Shown here piece by piece: positions 10,770 to 24,345 of a stretch of DNA of 64,000 nucleotides. Source of the DNA: Perkinsus olseni. Its lineage: Eukaryota; Perkinsozoa; Perkinsida; Perkinsidae. The position numbers and the translations under genes were made by a program. Location of the stretch: assembly GCA_013115135.1 (NCBI GenBank), contig JABANP010000114.1, positions 62,001 through 126,000 on the forward strand. Reading direction: 5' to 3'. The stretch's first letter is position 1. Every line of letters begins with the position of its first letter. The notes below the pieces were generated by a model. That model was given only the letters and a program-made list of their open reading frames with translations. It was not told the DNA's origin and searched no databases.

Positions 10770-13700
10770 TCAGAAACTTCGCGATCTCGCCTCGGGTGCC
10801 ATGCGTTTCACTTTGACAGCCTTGCCTTTCTCTCCTTTCAGATGCTTAACAGCTTCAGCTTGCCTCGGACCCATTCGCTTCCACTTGAGCACTTCTTGCT
10901 TTCCCAATTTCTTCTTCGGGTCGGGCATCAACGTGCTTCGGATCAGCATTCGTATCGGGGTTCCTTCCATACCAAATTCTTCCCGAATCAGATTCCGCAT
11001 CTGTTGCAAGTAATTAGGTGGGAAGCCGCCGTGTGTGTTCGCCCAGAAAACAAACGTCGGCGGCCGGGATCGAACCTGGGTCACATACTTCGGGTAAAAT
11101 TTCACACCGTCTTTCCACGGTGGTGGGTAGTGCTCTTGAAACTTCCTCATCCAGTCGTTGATGTCAGCGGTCGCCACTCGACCGTTCCACCGTCGGAACA
11201 GCGCTTGAACTCGCGTCATCATCATCATAACGTTGAAGCCAGTCTTAGCCGAGATAAACATGATTGGCATCCCCTTTACTTGAGCAGACTTGTTCACCGT
11301 ACTCGTCACGTACAACTGCCGTAGCTTCTCTCTGAAGGACAAACAATAAATCTTCGAACTCACTCCTTGTCCACCAAGGGAATCTTCCCTCCGGCATAAA
11401 CAGCGTTAAATAGAGCTCGAGACCGAAAACTTCAGACCGACCATAACATACAATGCACCCGACATTGAGATACAAATCCGGCTTCTCGAAGGGAAGAGGT
11501 GCACCAACACTTCTTGCGATCTTGCATTTCCTCAACTCCAAATCTCACTTGTGTCTTTCTTCGACAAGGTCCCACTTATTGATCGCTACCACCACACATT
11601 TGCCCATCTCCGACGCCATCCGCAGCAGCTTCAACTCCGCTTTGTTCGGCACGTGAGACCGTTCCGCTCGAGATCCGTCAACGACTATCACCACCACATG
11701 AGCACTGAGAAAAGGACCAGAATCGTCTCCAAAGCAGCACATACAAATTCATCAGGCGCGGATGAATTCGTGACGAGCCGTCATGGAAGATATAAACTCA
11801 TTATTCATGGACTGTGACGATTTCAGGAGCGTCGATCTTGATCTCGGTTGCTCCTACAATCGAATGGCTCGCTGAGTTTCCGATCCCGGTCCCATAAGTT
11901 CCTTATCTCCCTTATACCTGCGACCCAAAATAATAACTTCAATCGGCGGCAAATGGGCGCCTTGGAGCTCCGCGGCAACTTACGCCCAGCCTTTAAAAAC
12001 ACCTGCGGTGTCGAAGAGTCGAATCTTGTGTTCTCGGAACGACCAGTCGGTCACAATAGTGTCAGTCGTAGTACCTGATCTATTTTCACAGCGGAGCGAA
12101 GCGCAAGTGCCATCTTACCAGGGGTCGCATCAGTAATGATTCTGTCCTCCTTAAGAAGGGCGTTCACCAGTGAGCTCTTGCCGGCGTTAGGCAGACCAAC
12201 AATTGCCATGTTGATTGTCCGCTCATCCCTCAGAAGCCGTCGCCTCTCCTCTAGGACAACGTCTCGGGTCTGAGTGATGACCACACGGACTGGATGGCGA
12301 GGCCATGCAATTTCAGATTCTTCCTCCCCAACAATTGATAAGGAATTTTACCATCAATTTTGCAAGTACATTTCGCAAGCCCATTCGCCAGACTGCACCG
12401 AGCAACACCCGTTCATCATGAAACCTCCCACAGCGTCTACTGTACGATGGCAACATAAAGCAAGACTGCATTTCAAGTCATGGCCACATCCACAATCGGC
12501 GAGCCGGGGATTCTGGCACCATCTTCCTCGTTTTCGTAGCATCCTTTTCCCATATCTGAAATACTCCTCCTCGGTGGACTGATTTTCACTGTCAGACTCT
12601 CATTGTCACTCGTTCACTTGGGCATGAAGCTCTTCATAGAAAGTTGACCTCCTCAATTCGACTCTGCCTAGTTGGCATGGGTCCTCCATAATTATAACTG
12701 GGATGCTCCCAAAAGGGATCTCAGACACCCGGTGTCCTCTCTGCGCATTCGCGCAAGAGCTGCGGAAATGCCCTCGGACTCCGAGGGACCGACCCGAGGA
12801 CCGAGGCTCGGAGACTGTATCGTGGAAGGCGCCGACTTCTTCGATAACAATCATAACCCTTGACACTAATGTATCTCAGCTCGCGTGCTCTGGGTATGCC
12901 GTTACTCATGCTTCTCGTCAGCTCCGTCTTGCAGCTCATGTACGCGTTGTCTCCGACTATCCCACTGTTCTCAAAAACAAGAGTCAAATCCCACCGCCGA
13001 AGAATGTCTTCAGAACTGCAGCTGCTAACGTCGATCCAACCGAGTGAAATTATATCGTGAACTCGCACGTATACCGCACTCAACATTGAACCGGTCGGAG
13101 CAGCGTCATCGAGATCTACCCGCGAAATGCGTAGAGTAGTTTGACACCATCCCCGAAACAGGGCGCCGATCCCTCAGCGGAGTACGCCGCACCCGTTGTC
13201 CGACAACACACTGGACCAGCCTCAAGTGTGGTTCTGGCCAACGTGCTGGATATGGTATACTCACATACAAGGCATACTTCCATCAAAGAAGACCTATATC
13301 AATTCCAACCTGCCCACATATCACCGGAATAGACGTACGGCCTACCGATTGGCATGTTAATCTTCACCAGTTGAAGCGACCGAGCGAGGAAAAGCTCGGC
13401 AAATCTTAAAAATAGAATTGCTCGGTTCTGACACGCATGTGCTTCAACTATTCTTTATTGGGATTCTTCATCCCGATTTCGCGCAGATTAAGAAAGACGG
13501 TGAACATATTGAACAGTCAGCAACAAACGCTCAGATCACGGCGGGAGAGAGTGTTTGAATTGGTTCAGCCAGACCTCACTAATTTTTTCGGGATTCTCGG
13601 CACATCTCCGGCACACACCGCAAATGGCTCACCATCTTGTCCTTCAAATGGTAGGGCTTCTTAGTGAGGTACTTCGCGAGAGCTTTCCTCTCCAGCATTG

Positions 13701-16511
13701 TCCGCCCGTCCACACCGATCTCATCAGCTATGTTCTCCTCCACTCCGTCAGGTGGTGGGCCATCGAACATTTCATCGTCGAGATCCTCCTCATCTTCATC
13801 ACTCTCGGACTCTTCCACCGGCAACCCTCTGAGAATACTATGGATCGATCAACTGCTCAAAAATTATAGTAGTTCAAAATTTATTCTTCCCCACAGCGAC
13901 TCGAGCACGTCTTCGGAAGACGTGCGGGATCCGTGAGACACTCAGAGCAGGCCTCCCATCACCTCCACCCCGCTGGGTCGAGATGTACGCTACTTCGGCA
14001 GAATATGACTCAGAAGGCACCAAAAGTTGCGACCTTCCTCGACCTACCTCTTCCGATCCCTCCTCTTCTGTCTTTCTCCTTCTCTCTTGCTTCCTTCTTT
14101 TCTCCTGCCTGACAGATTCTTTGTACTCCCTTATATTCGATGGCTTCTCTCAGCCAAATTTCGTGCATCTCCTCGATCATCTCTAAACTCGGCCCTTCTT
14201 GAGCCATTTCCTGATGAATACCATAGGAGACTCGACACGAGTATTCTTGATTTGAAGAATCACTCAAACCAGTCACCCACGATAGACAGACGCTGATCAA
14301 TTCCATACCATAAAATCAGAGACTCCCCAGATCTAGTTCCTATGATATCAGTTGCGTCTTCCGTATCTCACAGTCTAGGTGCAACGAATCGTGCAGCGGT
14401 CTAACTCCATCGAAGATCAGGTTTGTATATCTGAGGGGGCCCGTTACCGCTTGAATTGGATCCTCATCCTGCTCCTGTTTCTCGACTATTGCTTCATCCA
14501 TATCCGCCCATGCGCCTTTGAGCCTATCTCCAACGTCTAACATCAGGCGGTCATACCTGACCCGGGGAAGCACATGCGCGGCAGACCCGTCAATAACAGA
14601 AGACCTTCAATTCGCTCCACAAGAATCAATAATCTATTTCGGGCTTTCGACGATGATGGAGAAGACATTAAGTGAGCTAGCTGTGCTCGCTACACTCGAG
14701 AAGGTCAAGTGGTATGCAGACCGCCCTAGGTTGCTACAGATCATCCGTCCCTTCGTTCTTGGTGGCCGATATCATCACAGGGTCCCCAAGGCCCAAGTCA
14801 TAGCAATCAGCAATGGCGTCGGTCGGGAAGTCCTGAGCTCCATCCGCCTTATTTGCCACCAGGACAATCGATATCGGAGGTCGACTTCGCCTGAAAGACT
14901 GATCTGTGAAACCATTCGGATTCTCAGGGAATTCTGGAGTGAGCAAAGAAATACAGCGAGTTGCCATGGAGACCTGGCATTCTGCTCATAAAGACATCGG
15001 ACTGGCGAACTGGGTTATTGGGCTACACACGGAACTCCCACAATGAACATTCGTGATGGATGAACCAGTATGATTCATCCGTCTACTCCGGACCTTCATT
15101 CGAAGGTCGGCCGCTTACTCGTAATGAATGCTTCAACAAATTCCACCTTCACCGACTCACTCTCCTTTCTGTTCTTTCTCCTTGAACAGCTCATTGAGTC
15201 GTCGGACTCGTTTGCTCAACATTCTCGCCAATTTCAGGTCAAGGGGGGTTACACCTTCCTTCGCGTCCACCATAAAGATCACAGCATCGCTGCGGGATAC
15301 CGCCTCCAAGGCTTTCTGACGCATCTTCTGCAGCAGCTCACCTGAGCGTCATCTTGTAGAAGCACAGGTCATACGAAGCTCTGGGAGTATAGTGGAGCCA
15401 CCCCTCGCTTCAGCGAAGACAAGAGCCGCTCAACAAGAAGCAGCGGAATTTGTCCACAGACAAGCCATAGCGAAAATGAATTTGATACTAACCCGCAATA
15501 AAATACTCGAAGACACGCACTCCAACGGCCTCACTGTTCTCGGTAAGAGAATCATCCTCGAGCCCCGGTGTGTCATGTAGCTTCATCTTCAATCTACCCA
15601 GCTGGCACATGGCCGACTTTCCATCTCGAGTCGTCCCTGCTGCTGTGTAGCTGAAAGCGGGCCACTGCCAATTCTACCAACGATCGAATCGCTATCATAT
15701 GATTTACATACGGAGATCAGTCTAGCTACGAACAAATGGCTATTATAACTTATAAAAGTAAAAGTCGTCCTGAATTAGTCACTGTTCAGGTTTATACGAC
15801 GGCGATTCGGGCCCTGATAGCAATCCCCGGGCGCATCAAGAAGGCTACTCGCATGCTACGAATCACAACACATCAAAATAATAGTACACGGCGTGTACTA
15901 CACGCTACACTATAAGTAAAACGTCCCTACTGCGCTCTTACGCTACTGCCCTACCGTCGTGCACTTAGTGCACTGCACTACGTAACGAACCGTTGCGAGA
16001 ACAGTCATGGACGATAAAGGTGGCCGGTTGAAAGAGCGCAAGAGTCGAGTCGCAGGCCGACATTCGTCCACTTCCAACCAACACCCGATTCGACAGGCGA
16101 CGAGATTGAAGCAGAACTATATAAACCGACGAAGAGACTCACACGATGGCCTTCTGCCTGCTGTTCTCTGCGTTCCGGTTGTTACCTGAGAGAACGCTCG
16201 ATACAGTGTGCCAGTGTGACACTGAGTGTGGAGTACTGACCGGACGAGCTTACTCTGCAATCTATTGAACAAGCTCGACTTGCCCACATTCGGCCGTCCC
16301 ACCATACATACCGTCACATGTGGCTGCTCCTGCAGAAGCGATTGTGCTGCATTAGGCGATACTGATGAAATGCCCCGGAAAGACAGTAGGAATAATCTGA
16401 TGAAAAATCGTAGAACAGAACTTTTTGGCGAACTCACCTAGGCGCAACCCCGAACCGCCCCAGTAAGCAGCGCCGTAATGGTGCTCGGCCGGAGCGTTGT
16501 GCAGCCATCAT
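10770..16511 (-). CDS. DER: Organellar double GTPase Der/EngA, multi-exon
   Basis: Ribosome-assembly GTPase with two G domains and a KH-like C-terminus, normally bacterial and, in eukaryotes, organellar. Phase-matched exons: 16438-16511 (MMAAQRSGRAPLRRCLLG, an Arg-rich presequence), then from about 16396 the exon with GRPNVGKSS, 15493-15650 (AGTTRDGK and DTPG), 15161-15341 (VDAKEGVTPLDLKLARML), 14738-14890 (NKAD), 14448-14556, 14048-14210, an acidic linker exon 13633 to about 13822, an exon ending at 12119 (GLPNAGKSS), 12003-12074 (PGTTTD and DTAG), 11549-11704 (NKWD), and 10770-11331 with the KH block (YVTQVRSRPPTFVFWAN, FGMEGTPIRM). Exons between 12300 and 13630 and at 11710-12000 are not resolved. 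The second switch I reads TTTD where TTRD is usual. The presequence suggests import into a mitochondrion or relict plastid; which one cannot be told here. Confidence 0.88.
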
Positions 16512-17230
16512 GGACGGCAAGGGGAGAGAAACGAACGAAACCCTCTGAAAATCAATGCGAATCCCTGCTAGTATTGCAATCGTTACTGTCATGACAAGAA
16601 TAGCAATACTATCTCCAGCGGAAAATATTTAAATTCAGTAACTCAATCTTTAGTTAGTCGAAAGCTCTGATCCTTCTTTTCAAATCTTCTCTCCAAAACA
16701 GCAAATCGGCGAAGATGCCGGTATCGCTGGTTATGAGTTCTGATGTCACCGACGAGAGCTAAACACAGAATTTTTGGAAAATCTAGTCTCGCTGTCGAAG
16801 ATCTTGGATACGATCCCCAAGCAGTCCGTAAGCCGGTGCTGCAAAGCGAAATGCTGAATCGGTATTAACGGATACCCGTCGATCCGCTCAATATGAGCGC
16901 TATAAATTAGCCATCTACGCGGAAGTGGACCAGATGCACAGAAGTTCCATAGAACGTCTATATAGAGCTGGTAAATCTGGTCTGAGTTCTACAAGAGAAC
17001 TCAGCTCTACGTTCCATAGTACTGCGCTGGACTATACAGTCACAAACAGTACGGTACTTTCAGCGCCTACTACGGATAGTCACTATCCGATAGTGTGTAA
17101 CCCAAAAAAGTAACACAGTACAAGATCGAGACGCTGGCCGGTGGGAGTATACGGGTAATACGGATTTTTGTTCCAGGCACTACAATCCAGGTCAATCCTT
17201 ATGATCAATAGTCACGAAGTGCCAATTGAG
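16512..17230. other. Promoter-side spacer of Der
   Basis: No gene seen. The region just upstream of 16511 should hold the Der promoter; an AT-rich stretch (AAAATATTTAAATTCAG) lies at about 16621. Confidence 0.35.
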
Positions 17231-17302
17231 ATGCATTATCCGACGCGAACCCCATAGGCACAAATCCATATAAAAAATACCGTCAGAGTCGGCACCTGAA
17301 TT

Positions 17303-17775
17303 TCAGGTCCTGAAATAGAAAAATAGACAGAACGGACGAACCCGATGACAGTTCCACCATTCCTTATCAACGACGCATCCATATCGTCGCTTGTACTGGG
17401 CACGAAGACGGCTTGTCTCGAGGGCCTCCAGTCGAGGCCCAGATGAATGCGCAGCCGAAGGCTTCGGTGGTGTAGCCTCGCCGTAAGAATGTCGTTTCGG
17501 GATTGCAATTTCGTGTACCTGCATTAACGAGGCGAGAGTTCTATCATGGAACCGACTCAGTGCTATATGCAATCAATTTTCAGGAAGGTGCCGCGCGAGT
17601 TTTTTTCAGCCCATATTCTGATAGTAGTCCTCATTTTCGTACAAGTTCACGCCCAATTGACGCCGCCTAATCAAGCGCATCAAATGCAGCTTGTGTGCTT
17701 CGAAACTCAACTCAAACGAATCGCCGTAATGAGACTCTCATCACGGAGGTTTTGTCAGCAGTTTAGCACCACCGA
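17303..17775 (-). pseudogene. Decayed copy of two exons of the 18-21 kb gene
   Basis: The minus strand reads VHEIAIPKRHSYGEA followed, in shifted frames, by FGCAFIWAS and RQAVFVPSTSDDMDASL. These match the exon at about 20850-21000, which reads EVAVPKRRAYGEA, FGCAFVWASRQAIFVPST and GDEMDIAL in one frame. About 150-200 bases further 5', RRFV-stop-VEFRSTQ matches ELVRLEFKTTR of the neighbouring exon, but with TGA in place of CGA. Two small insertions and the stop show it is non-functional. It lies 3.5 kb downstream of the parent exons on the same strand. Confidence 0.7.
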
Positions 17776-17949
17776 TCGCACTGTAGAAGGACTTTCAACC
17801 TCTCCATCATGAAACTAATCGTTCCAAACAACGCCGTTGCTGCACCGGACACCATACGATAGATCTCCTTGAACGTCCATGAACCCACCGTCCGAAGTAT
17901 TGCTAGCCCCGTCAATCATCACCCTCTGTGATTTTATTGGAACCACCTT

Positions 17950-20900
17950 AGGTCTCGAAGAGCAGAAGCAGCGCTCAGAGCGAATCGAGTTCTTAGGTAA
18001 CCCTCATCGTACATTCTCGAATTTCCGTTTTGCCCCTCCAGTGTAGAGCAGTAAACTTCTCCTTCAGTTGTGGAGATCAGTGTCAAGTACTTATTTAGTG
18101 GCTACACGATATGTATCGAATGCACCACTGGTACCATAGACCAAAGTCATCGTCGCTCACTCTCCCACGGAGAGTCTCCGAATCTGTCCAAGCTGCTCAG
18201 CCTCATCTAAAGTTCTCCTCCAGCCGTTCTGGAGATGCGTAGGTACAGTATAGTTCCGTCGGGCTTGGAAGGGAACATCGTCATCAGTTATATTGAAGTC
18301 TAGCTCAGGCGGAGTCAAGTTCCCGAAACGAATATCCTAGTACTCATCCTGGATGAGTCATCCAGCCCTTCACTCTTCAAGGAAGCAAAATATTCGTCGA
18401 TCGCATCGTCATCATTGTCATCATCGGATGAAGACTCTCTCTTTTGGGACCAATGAGCATGCCGTGTCCTGTCGGTTTCATCTCACGCTGGTGGGGATGC
18501 GCTCGGGTTGAGTTGATTGAGAGGCATTGGGGTGAGAAACGAGACTGGAAACTTATCTCACGTTAATCAGCGGACTCGGAAACCCCTAGACATGATCAAT
18601 TCGAAGGAAAAAAATTTCAGTGTTCCACGGCCCTTGTGACGTCATGAGCTCTTTTGGCGGTCACGCCTTGGAGAGCACGAACGGAAATGCCACTTTCGCC
18701 ATGTTCATTCCTCACGATATTGGCAATAAGCTCACAAAGTTTCAGTCTTGTACGGTCGGTCGTTGAGAAATTTCAAGAGTTCAAAGTTGTTCACGAAGTT
18801 TTGAAACTCCCTTTATGATGAGCTCGAATTTGTGGCACGGAATCTCACTATGTCTAGGTGTCACACCATGCGAATGCTGCACTCGACTGAGCCCAGTTTC
18901 GGCTAGTTGGCATCTCATTCGCCAGAAAGGAAGACGACCAGGAGCCCCCGACTCAAGAAAGTCACCTTGACGATCAATCTCAGTAGTCCAGGTCCGAGGC
19001 ACGATCTGAGCCCAGTCTGCGAGTTCCAACTCGCGCAAATTCACGTATAAATAATCACATCACAACAATCCTCGAGCAAGACTGATGAATTCGAACCCGA
19101 AAGTTCCACCTGTTCTCCAAAAGATACAGCTAGGCATCAGTCCACGTTCATCACTCCATGGACCCCACGATGGCAACACCGCGAATTCATTCCAACCCCT
19201 CGTAAACTGCCGACACTGCACATGCTTTCCAGGGAATAAGGTAGCACGCGACTCCGCTATGCACGCACGAGTTTTCTCACCTTTATGCAATCTCGATTTC
19301 ACACTGCTGGGCACCGCGCGGTAACCTTCATCCTCTGAAGTGTTGTGCAACCGTAGTTGACATAAGGAGCTGAAAGCTGTAAAAAAAGTCAAACAGATAG
19401 AGGTGCTCAATTCCTTGGAGAACCGCACGTTTCCTCCAGATGCCTGGGACGCTAACCTGGATAAATAAGCTGCAAGCGAATACCAAGAGTCCTCCGGAAC
19501 GAAGAGCATCAATCGATCCGGAAACACACTTGCCATGTTACGACACGAAACTTCATCATCAGTATTCTATCGGCTCATCAATATCGGAGTCAATGTCCTG
19601 CCGCTCGTCATCATACACATCCTCATCATCCCAGTGAATATCGATCATCTGGGCATGCGCGTAAAACGACGAGTTCTTGCTAACCTACAATCCGCTAGGA
19701 TTAATTTCTCTGCACCCTGCTCTCACCTACCCTCCACCGTTTCTTCAATCTATGCAGACGGTTGATGCAGCACTTCGCAAGTTTGATGCTCGGGAATTTC
19801 AAAATAAACGCGCAAGTACCGTCGGACTGGGGCACCTATGTCAGGTAGGAACGCTTCCGAAGCAAATGTCCGAAATCATACTCGAACGCATCGGGGTACT
19901 TCCACGAGAGAGGATTCCGAAATCCATGATGCCACCTAACCCGGTCGATTCTCACGAAATGATATCAGTGTGTTGTGAGGAAATCCACGATAGCCAATAA
20001 CACCAACAAGACGAAGAGATTTCGCATGTCCGGAAACTGCTCTGCCTCTACCGTATACACAGGTGCTATGCCAGGGACGAGAATTGGCGGGCGAGTAGCT
20101 GCGGTATCGAAGATATACCTCACAATGGCAATCACGGATACTAAGAGTGGCTGAATGGCACTCCCAATAAGATCCTGACCAACGCGCAGTTCTTCGAGAA
20201 TTCCTTTAACGACAGGCAATACCAACTATCGCTCATTCCGCGCCTTTGGTCGACCAAACCCTTACTCTATGCACGGACGTGGGGTAGAAACGTAAGCTGT
20301 GCAGGAGGCCCTCGAGCTGTTCATTATCGACATCTTCATGCCAGCCAGCCGAGAAAAGACGTTGTACCTGCACGCACGGGAATAGGACAACTTCGACAGG
20401 CTCAGAGAGCATTCGCCAGTCAATGGCAACCCGGCAGCCACGACGCATGGTCCGATGACTAGCTCTCGAGTACGTGGGCGACACGTGGATCAAATTTACG
20501 ATAGGTATACAGATGCAAAGACGATAGATGGTGCCCGGTTACCGTTGAAGAGCGTCAGGTAGTAAGCGGATCAAGAAACGCAGGAAGCAGAAAAGCGTCC
20601 AGGTTAATGATAAATCGAGGCTCGGCAGATATACACTTGCCCTACGACAGATGGAGCCCCCATCATGAAAGCCGGGGCAACTCTATACAGCCGACAGCTC
20701 CACATCGTTAGTACTTATTGAAGCGGCATGCTGCTCAGTGCAATATGCAGCATTACGACCCTATGTCAGGGAAACTTGCATATTGCAGTACTGGCTGTCA
20801 TTGCAATACCCGAGAGTTCTCGCCATCGGTCACGACAAAAAAGGAACTCACCGGCTATCAGGACCGCTCTTCTTGGTCAGTGCAATGTCCATCTCGTCAC

Positions 20901-21240
20901 CCGTACTCGGCACAAAGATGGCTTGTCTCGAAGCCCACACGAATGCGCATCCGAATGCCTCACCGTATGCTCGTCGTTTCGGTACCGCGACTTCTTGTAC
21001 CTGTCAAAACAGACAAAACAGATCGAGAATTCAAAACCCAGGATTCGTCATTTCTGAAATTCCTGATTCACGGATAGACATACCTTCGCGACTCGCAAAC
21101 TCATGTTTCTGCATTGTTCCCGTCACTGACGGGCTGTCTGCCCAATTGTGTTCACGTGTAGTCTTGAACTCAAGTCGGACAAGTTCGTAATGTTGCATCA
21201 CCAACAGTGCTACGAATTAGAACTACTTTCGGCTTCTCAC
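17950..21240 (-). CDS. Unrecognised multi-exon gene, probably a membrane protein
   Basis: A series of coding-quality blocks with splice signals on the minus strand. An exon near 21090-21190 (QHYELVRLEFKTTREHNW, ending GAAG|GTATGT) joins in phase to EVAVPKRRAYGEAFGCAFVW at about 20990 through an ACAAG acceptor. Further blocks: 20233-20493 (WHEDVDNEQLEGLLHSLRFY), 19965-20225 with two hydrophobic stretches (LLVSVIAIVRYIF and LFVLLVLLAIVDFL), about 19840-19930 (NPLSWKYPDAFEYDFGHLL), an acidic block at 19560-19640, 19080-19300, 18790-19040 (NLRELELADWAQIVPRTWTT), 18355-18480 (acidic, then DEYFASLKSEGLDD), 18187-18310 (NGWRRTLDEAEQLGQIRRL) and 17950-18055. Whether all belong to one gene is not proven. 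I do not recognise the family. Confidence 0.5.
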
Positions 21241-21364
21241 GGCAAGATTCACAGGAGCCCCTTCATCGCCACGGGAGGACAGCGAGTTACTCGGAGTAGA
21301 TTGTCCAATCAGTCTCGAAAAATTAATTGGTAAAATCCCTCATTCTTCTGACCCTCATTAGAAA

Positions 21365-22285
21365 ATTATCCGAGAGTTTTATCCAATTTGATCGCGGCCA
21401 TGTCTGCTTGACCAGAATAGAAATCTGTCTCCGCAGCCATCACTGCTCCACTAATGATCAAACGGAGACTCATGAAACGTTTTTCGAACTGATTCTGGCT
21501 GGGTCTCTGCCAGCCTTGCGCATAAAGATCCCCTCAGGTTTCTTCCAGCCCCATGGGTACTAGCCGTGCTCGAAAGCCTCGGTGAACTGAGTGCACCACT
21601 GGGTGCTAAGTACCTCGGCCGTGCCGCAGTCACGTTCCAAGCCATATCATAGTCTGCACCAGAGTTCCAGCAGAACAGACACAAGTACTTGCTAGGGTGT
21701 ACCAAGCCGAGCATCCTGCCACGCTGAGCCTAGGCAGTTTGGCAAAATGAGAGGCTGCACGAGACGATCAAGTAAGCCAGATGACAAGAAGCTCCGGTAC
21801 AACGATTCAGAGCTGGAGTATTCCTTTTCATGTAAAGGACGTTCCAAAACTTCCTGGCTGGCTCCGTGACACCTCCAGATCTTTTCATTGGTGTAGACCG
21901 CGCTTTCCCAGAAGGTACATGCGTGACTAACCCATCGCTCGGAAAACTTCAACCTCTGGTCTTTGTGAGATTCCGTTAATCGTGATGCTCCCTGTCGCAC
22001 AAACGATGCATTCCCCCAGAACGCTTCTGACGGTGCTTTTCAAAATAGCTTCCCCGGGCGTTATGACACGTCTCGCTCGATAATCGAAACTTGATTCTTG
22101 CCAATGAACCGCTCTTCACCCGCGGCACGGTTCAGTGACTCGGAAACGAGGCTGAAGAGTGGACCCACGCGATTCAGCAAGATCGAGTTCCCCCGAAATA
22201 TCATGTTTCCGAAGAAGAAAATTCTGTGGACCACAGACTGAGGTACACAGGCTCGCCGGCGAGCGGCCCTGGGCCGCCGACCCAT
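21365..22285 (-). CDS. Unrecognised exons, start of a minus-strand gene
   Basis: Coding-like blocks: 22065-22285 (NRVGPLFSLVSESLNRAAGE, then ERFIGKNQVSIIERDV), 21720-21990 (ERWVSHACTFWESAVYTNEK) and 21365-21480 (MSLRLIISGAVMAAETDFYS). The first could hold the start codon, either at 22285 with an Arg-rich leader or at about 22208. These may be the 5' exons of the gene continuing to 17.9 kb, or a separate gene; intron phases did not settle it. No family recognised. Confidence 0.4.
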
Positions 22286-22428
22286 TTTCAGCTCTCAGTG
22301 AGGGAAGTCGTCAGTTGAGGGCGTCATTTTTGAGGCACGTGTTCCTAGTGATATCGGTCGTATTCCCTCAGAACTTCGGCTCCAAAAGATCCCGCGTTAA
22401 GGAAGAGAAATTCCGCGCCCGTTCCGCG

Positions 22429-24345
22429 TCACGGGCGTTTTGCCCGTGAACCGCGAATACAGTATATTCGAAATTTGCGCGTCCACGATGAATCCAAATC
22501 CAAAGGCTCCGCCATCCACTGCACCTCAAGGACTACTCAAAACCTCACCACTCACCTCCATGACTCTGACGCTGTCCTTGACTGACTTGCATAAAACATA
22601 CACAGTGTCGCTCTGATGACCCTTCCGTTGGAACCGAAACACGATATCCCGGGGATCAACTTCTACGTCGGCATGCTCCTTCAGTATCTCTTGGACCTGA
22701 ACAGCGAAACAACACGCGGACGATTGAGTGGGCGTATGATAACTCCTTGAATTCGCCTTGAATTATATGCGTCCTGAAGGGTTCCAAGATTGTCCGTCAG
22801 AGTCATTACGTCCCTGTGCGGAACCGTTGTCATTTTCAATGCCATGAGCAGCAACATTCGAGCTCAAAATTCTCCTGCAGTGCTGATGGAGGCCGCACAG
22901 GGCCACCTCAATGGGGATCGCTCTCACTCTTGACAACAGCGTATCCTACTTCTGCTCGGCCGTAGGTTCTCGGCAGCCCGGTAAGGGTCACAACTCGGTC
23001 AACTTCCCCTTCACAGGCCATAGCCAATCGCCGTAGGTCGGTCGATAAATTATGGAATCTCTCGGCTTGTTCCACGAACAAGGAGATATCATGCGCATCC
23101 AGTGGCCTGCATGCAAGCAGCTTCCACGATAACCAGGGTGTATTAGGGGACCAATTTCAGCGCTACTCCAACTCACAGGCGAGACTCAATGGCCACAATG
23201 CAACGACAAATTCCTATCACATGATGAAGAGTCCACCACATGAATATCGATGACCACGTTCTGCATCTCGACCGCATCATCGCTTCAACTCCGCCGACCT
23301 CTCACTCGAGCAGAAGGCAGATCCCTCCGGCAACATTGATCACAAAATTCGTTCAACGGCGCATCAGCGTGTCAAACGTGACAGGTAGCGAATGGAGTGA
23401 ACACAAAGGACAATGAAACTACTCTCCAGAGACTTACCGGCAGTAGACGTCCCGAGGCAACACAGCCTGCAACCGCTCAGCGGTAACTAGTCTATTAACC
23501 ACCGCACATCGACCTGAAAACGGATGAGTTACGAAAAGGTTGGTATCCGAGGATACGAACCAGTGAATCTGCCTAGTGATGAGCGCATCAACAACACATC
23601 ATCCTCACTAATGTCTTCCCTCGTAACTCTCGACATCAGCTCAATCACGTCTGCCACCGTAGTCTAAATATCAACCTAGAGATCCCCGGTTCGATCCCTG
23701 CGCTCGGCACCTCCAGAGGAAGCTTCTCGATGAGTAAGGCCTCCTGTCTCTCCGTTATCGCGAATGTATCGAGTGTCGGTATTGACGGGACTTGAGTAGC
23801 CACATGAGGGTTCATGTTATGCGTCAGAAACTCCCTCGTCGCCCAGTCTGAAAACTCCTCAACCTCAGGCAACGTGTCACCACCTGAAGGGAGCCGACAT
23901 ATTCTCGTCGGGAGAAAAATGAATCTTCCCTGCTCGACGAGACGAGAACGCAGCGGAGCCGAAGATGTCCTTAGCTTCATGGCGACGCTGTTAATGTCAA
24001 ACAAAATCGCTGGTTCGCCGCAATAAATGGGACACGAGAGCGCTCAGTGACAATGGGGATGCACGAAATTGTAATCACAATCGAGGAGAGTCAGCGGATC
24101 CCCCTCGCCATGTATCGCAAGAAAGTTGAAAAGCAGACACTTATGATACAGCGTTCGACACATGAGGAATCCGCAAGGCGGACAAAAGTGTAGAGATGAA
24201 AGTGAGCCCTAAGAAAGCATCTACCTCCACCTGCGGCGCTGAACCGCCTCAAGTGCCGCAGCAGAGATGCAGTGGTCGAACGGGAAAGTGACGAGTGCCG
24301 CGAAGATAACATAATGATTCGAAAACTCCGGTTAAGACTCGTCAA
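22429..24345 (-). CDS. Unrecognised multi-exon gene with a mitochondrial-like leader
   Basis: The first exon from 24345 starts MTSLNRSFRIIMLSSRHSSL and continues rich in Ser and Arg with no acid, typical of a mitochondrial presequence, then a GTAGAT or GTGGAG donor. Next: about 23700-24030 (GEPAILFDINSVAMKLRTSS to ITERQEALLIEKLPLEV), 22935-23121 (FVEQAERFHNLSTDLRRLAM, VVTLTGLPRTYGRAEVGYAV), about 22765-22845 (MTTVPHRDVMTLTDNLGTLQ), 22556-22696 (VQEILKEHADVEVDPRDIVF, 47 codons, clean CAG and GTGAGT borders) and a last exon 22429-22518 ending KRP-stop. The last two exons join in phase 0. No domain recognised. A tRNA-like fragment overlaps about 23660-23710, at the 3' edge of the second exon. 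Confidence 0.55.

Noticed and set aside
23655..23712. tRNA-like sequence with a perfect B box (GGTTCGATCC)
   Set aside because: The 3' acceptor-like end CTCGGCA has no matching 5' partner within 100 bases and the T stem has mismatches; at most a tRNA fragment or SINE remnant.
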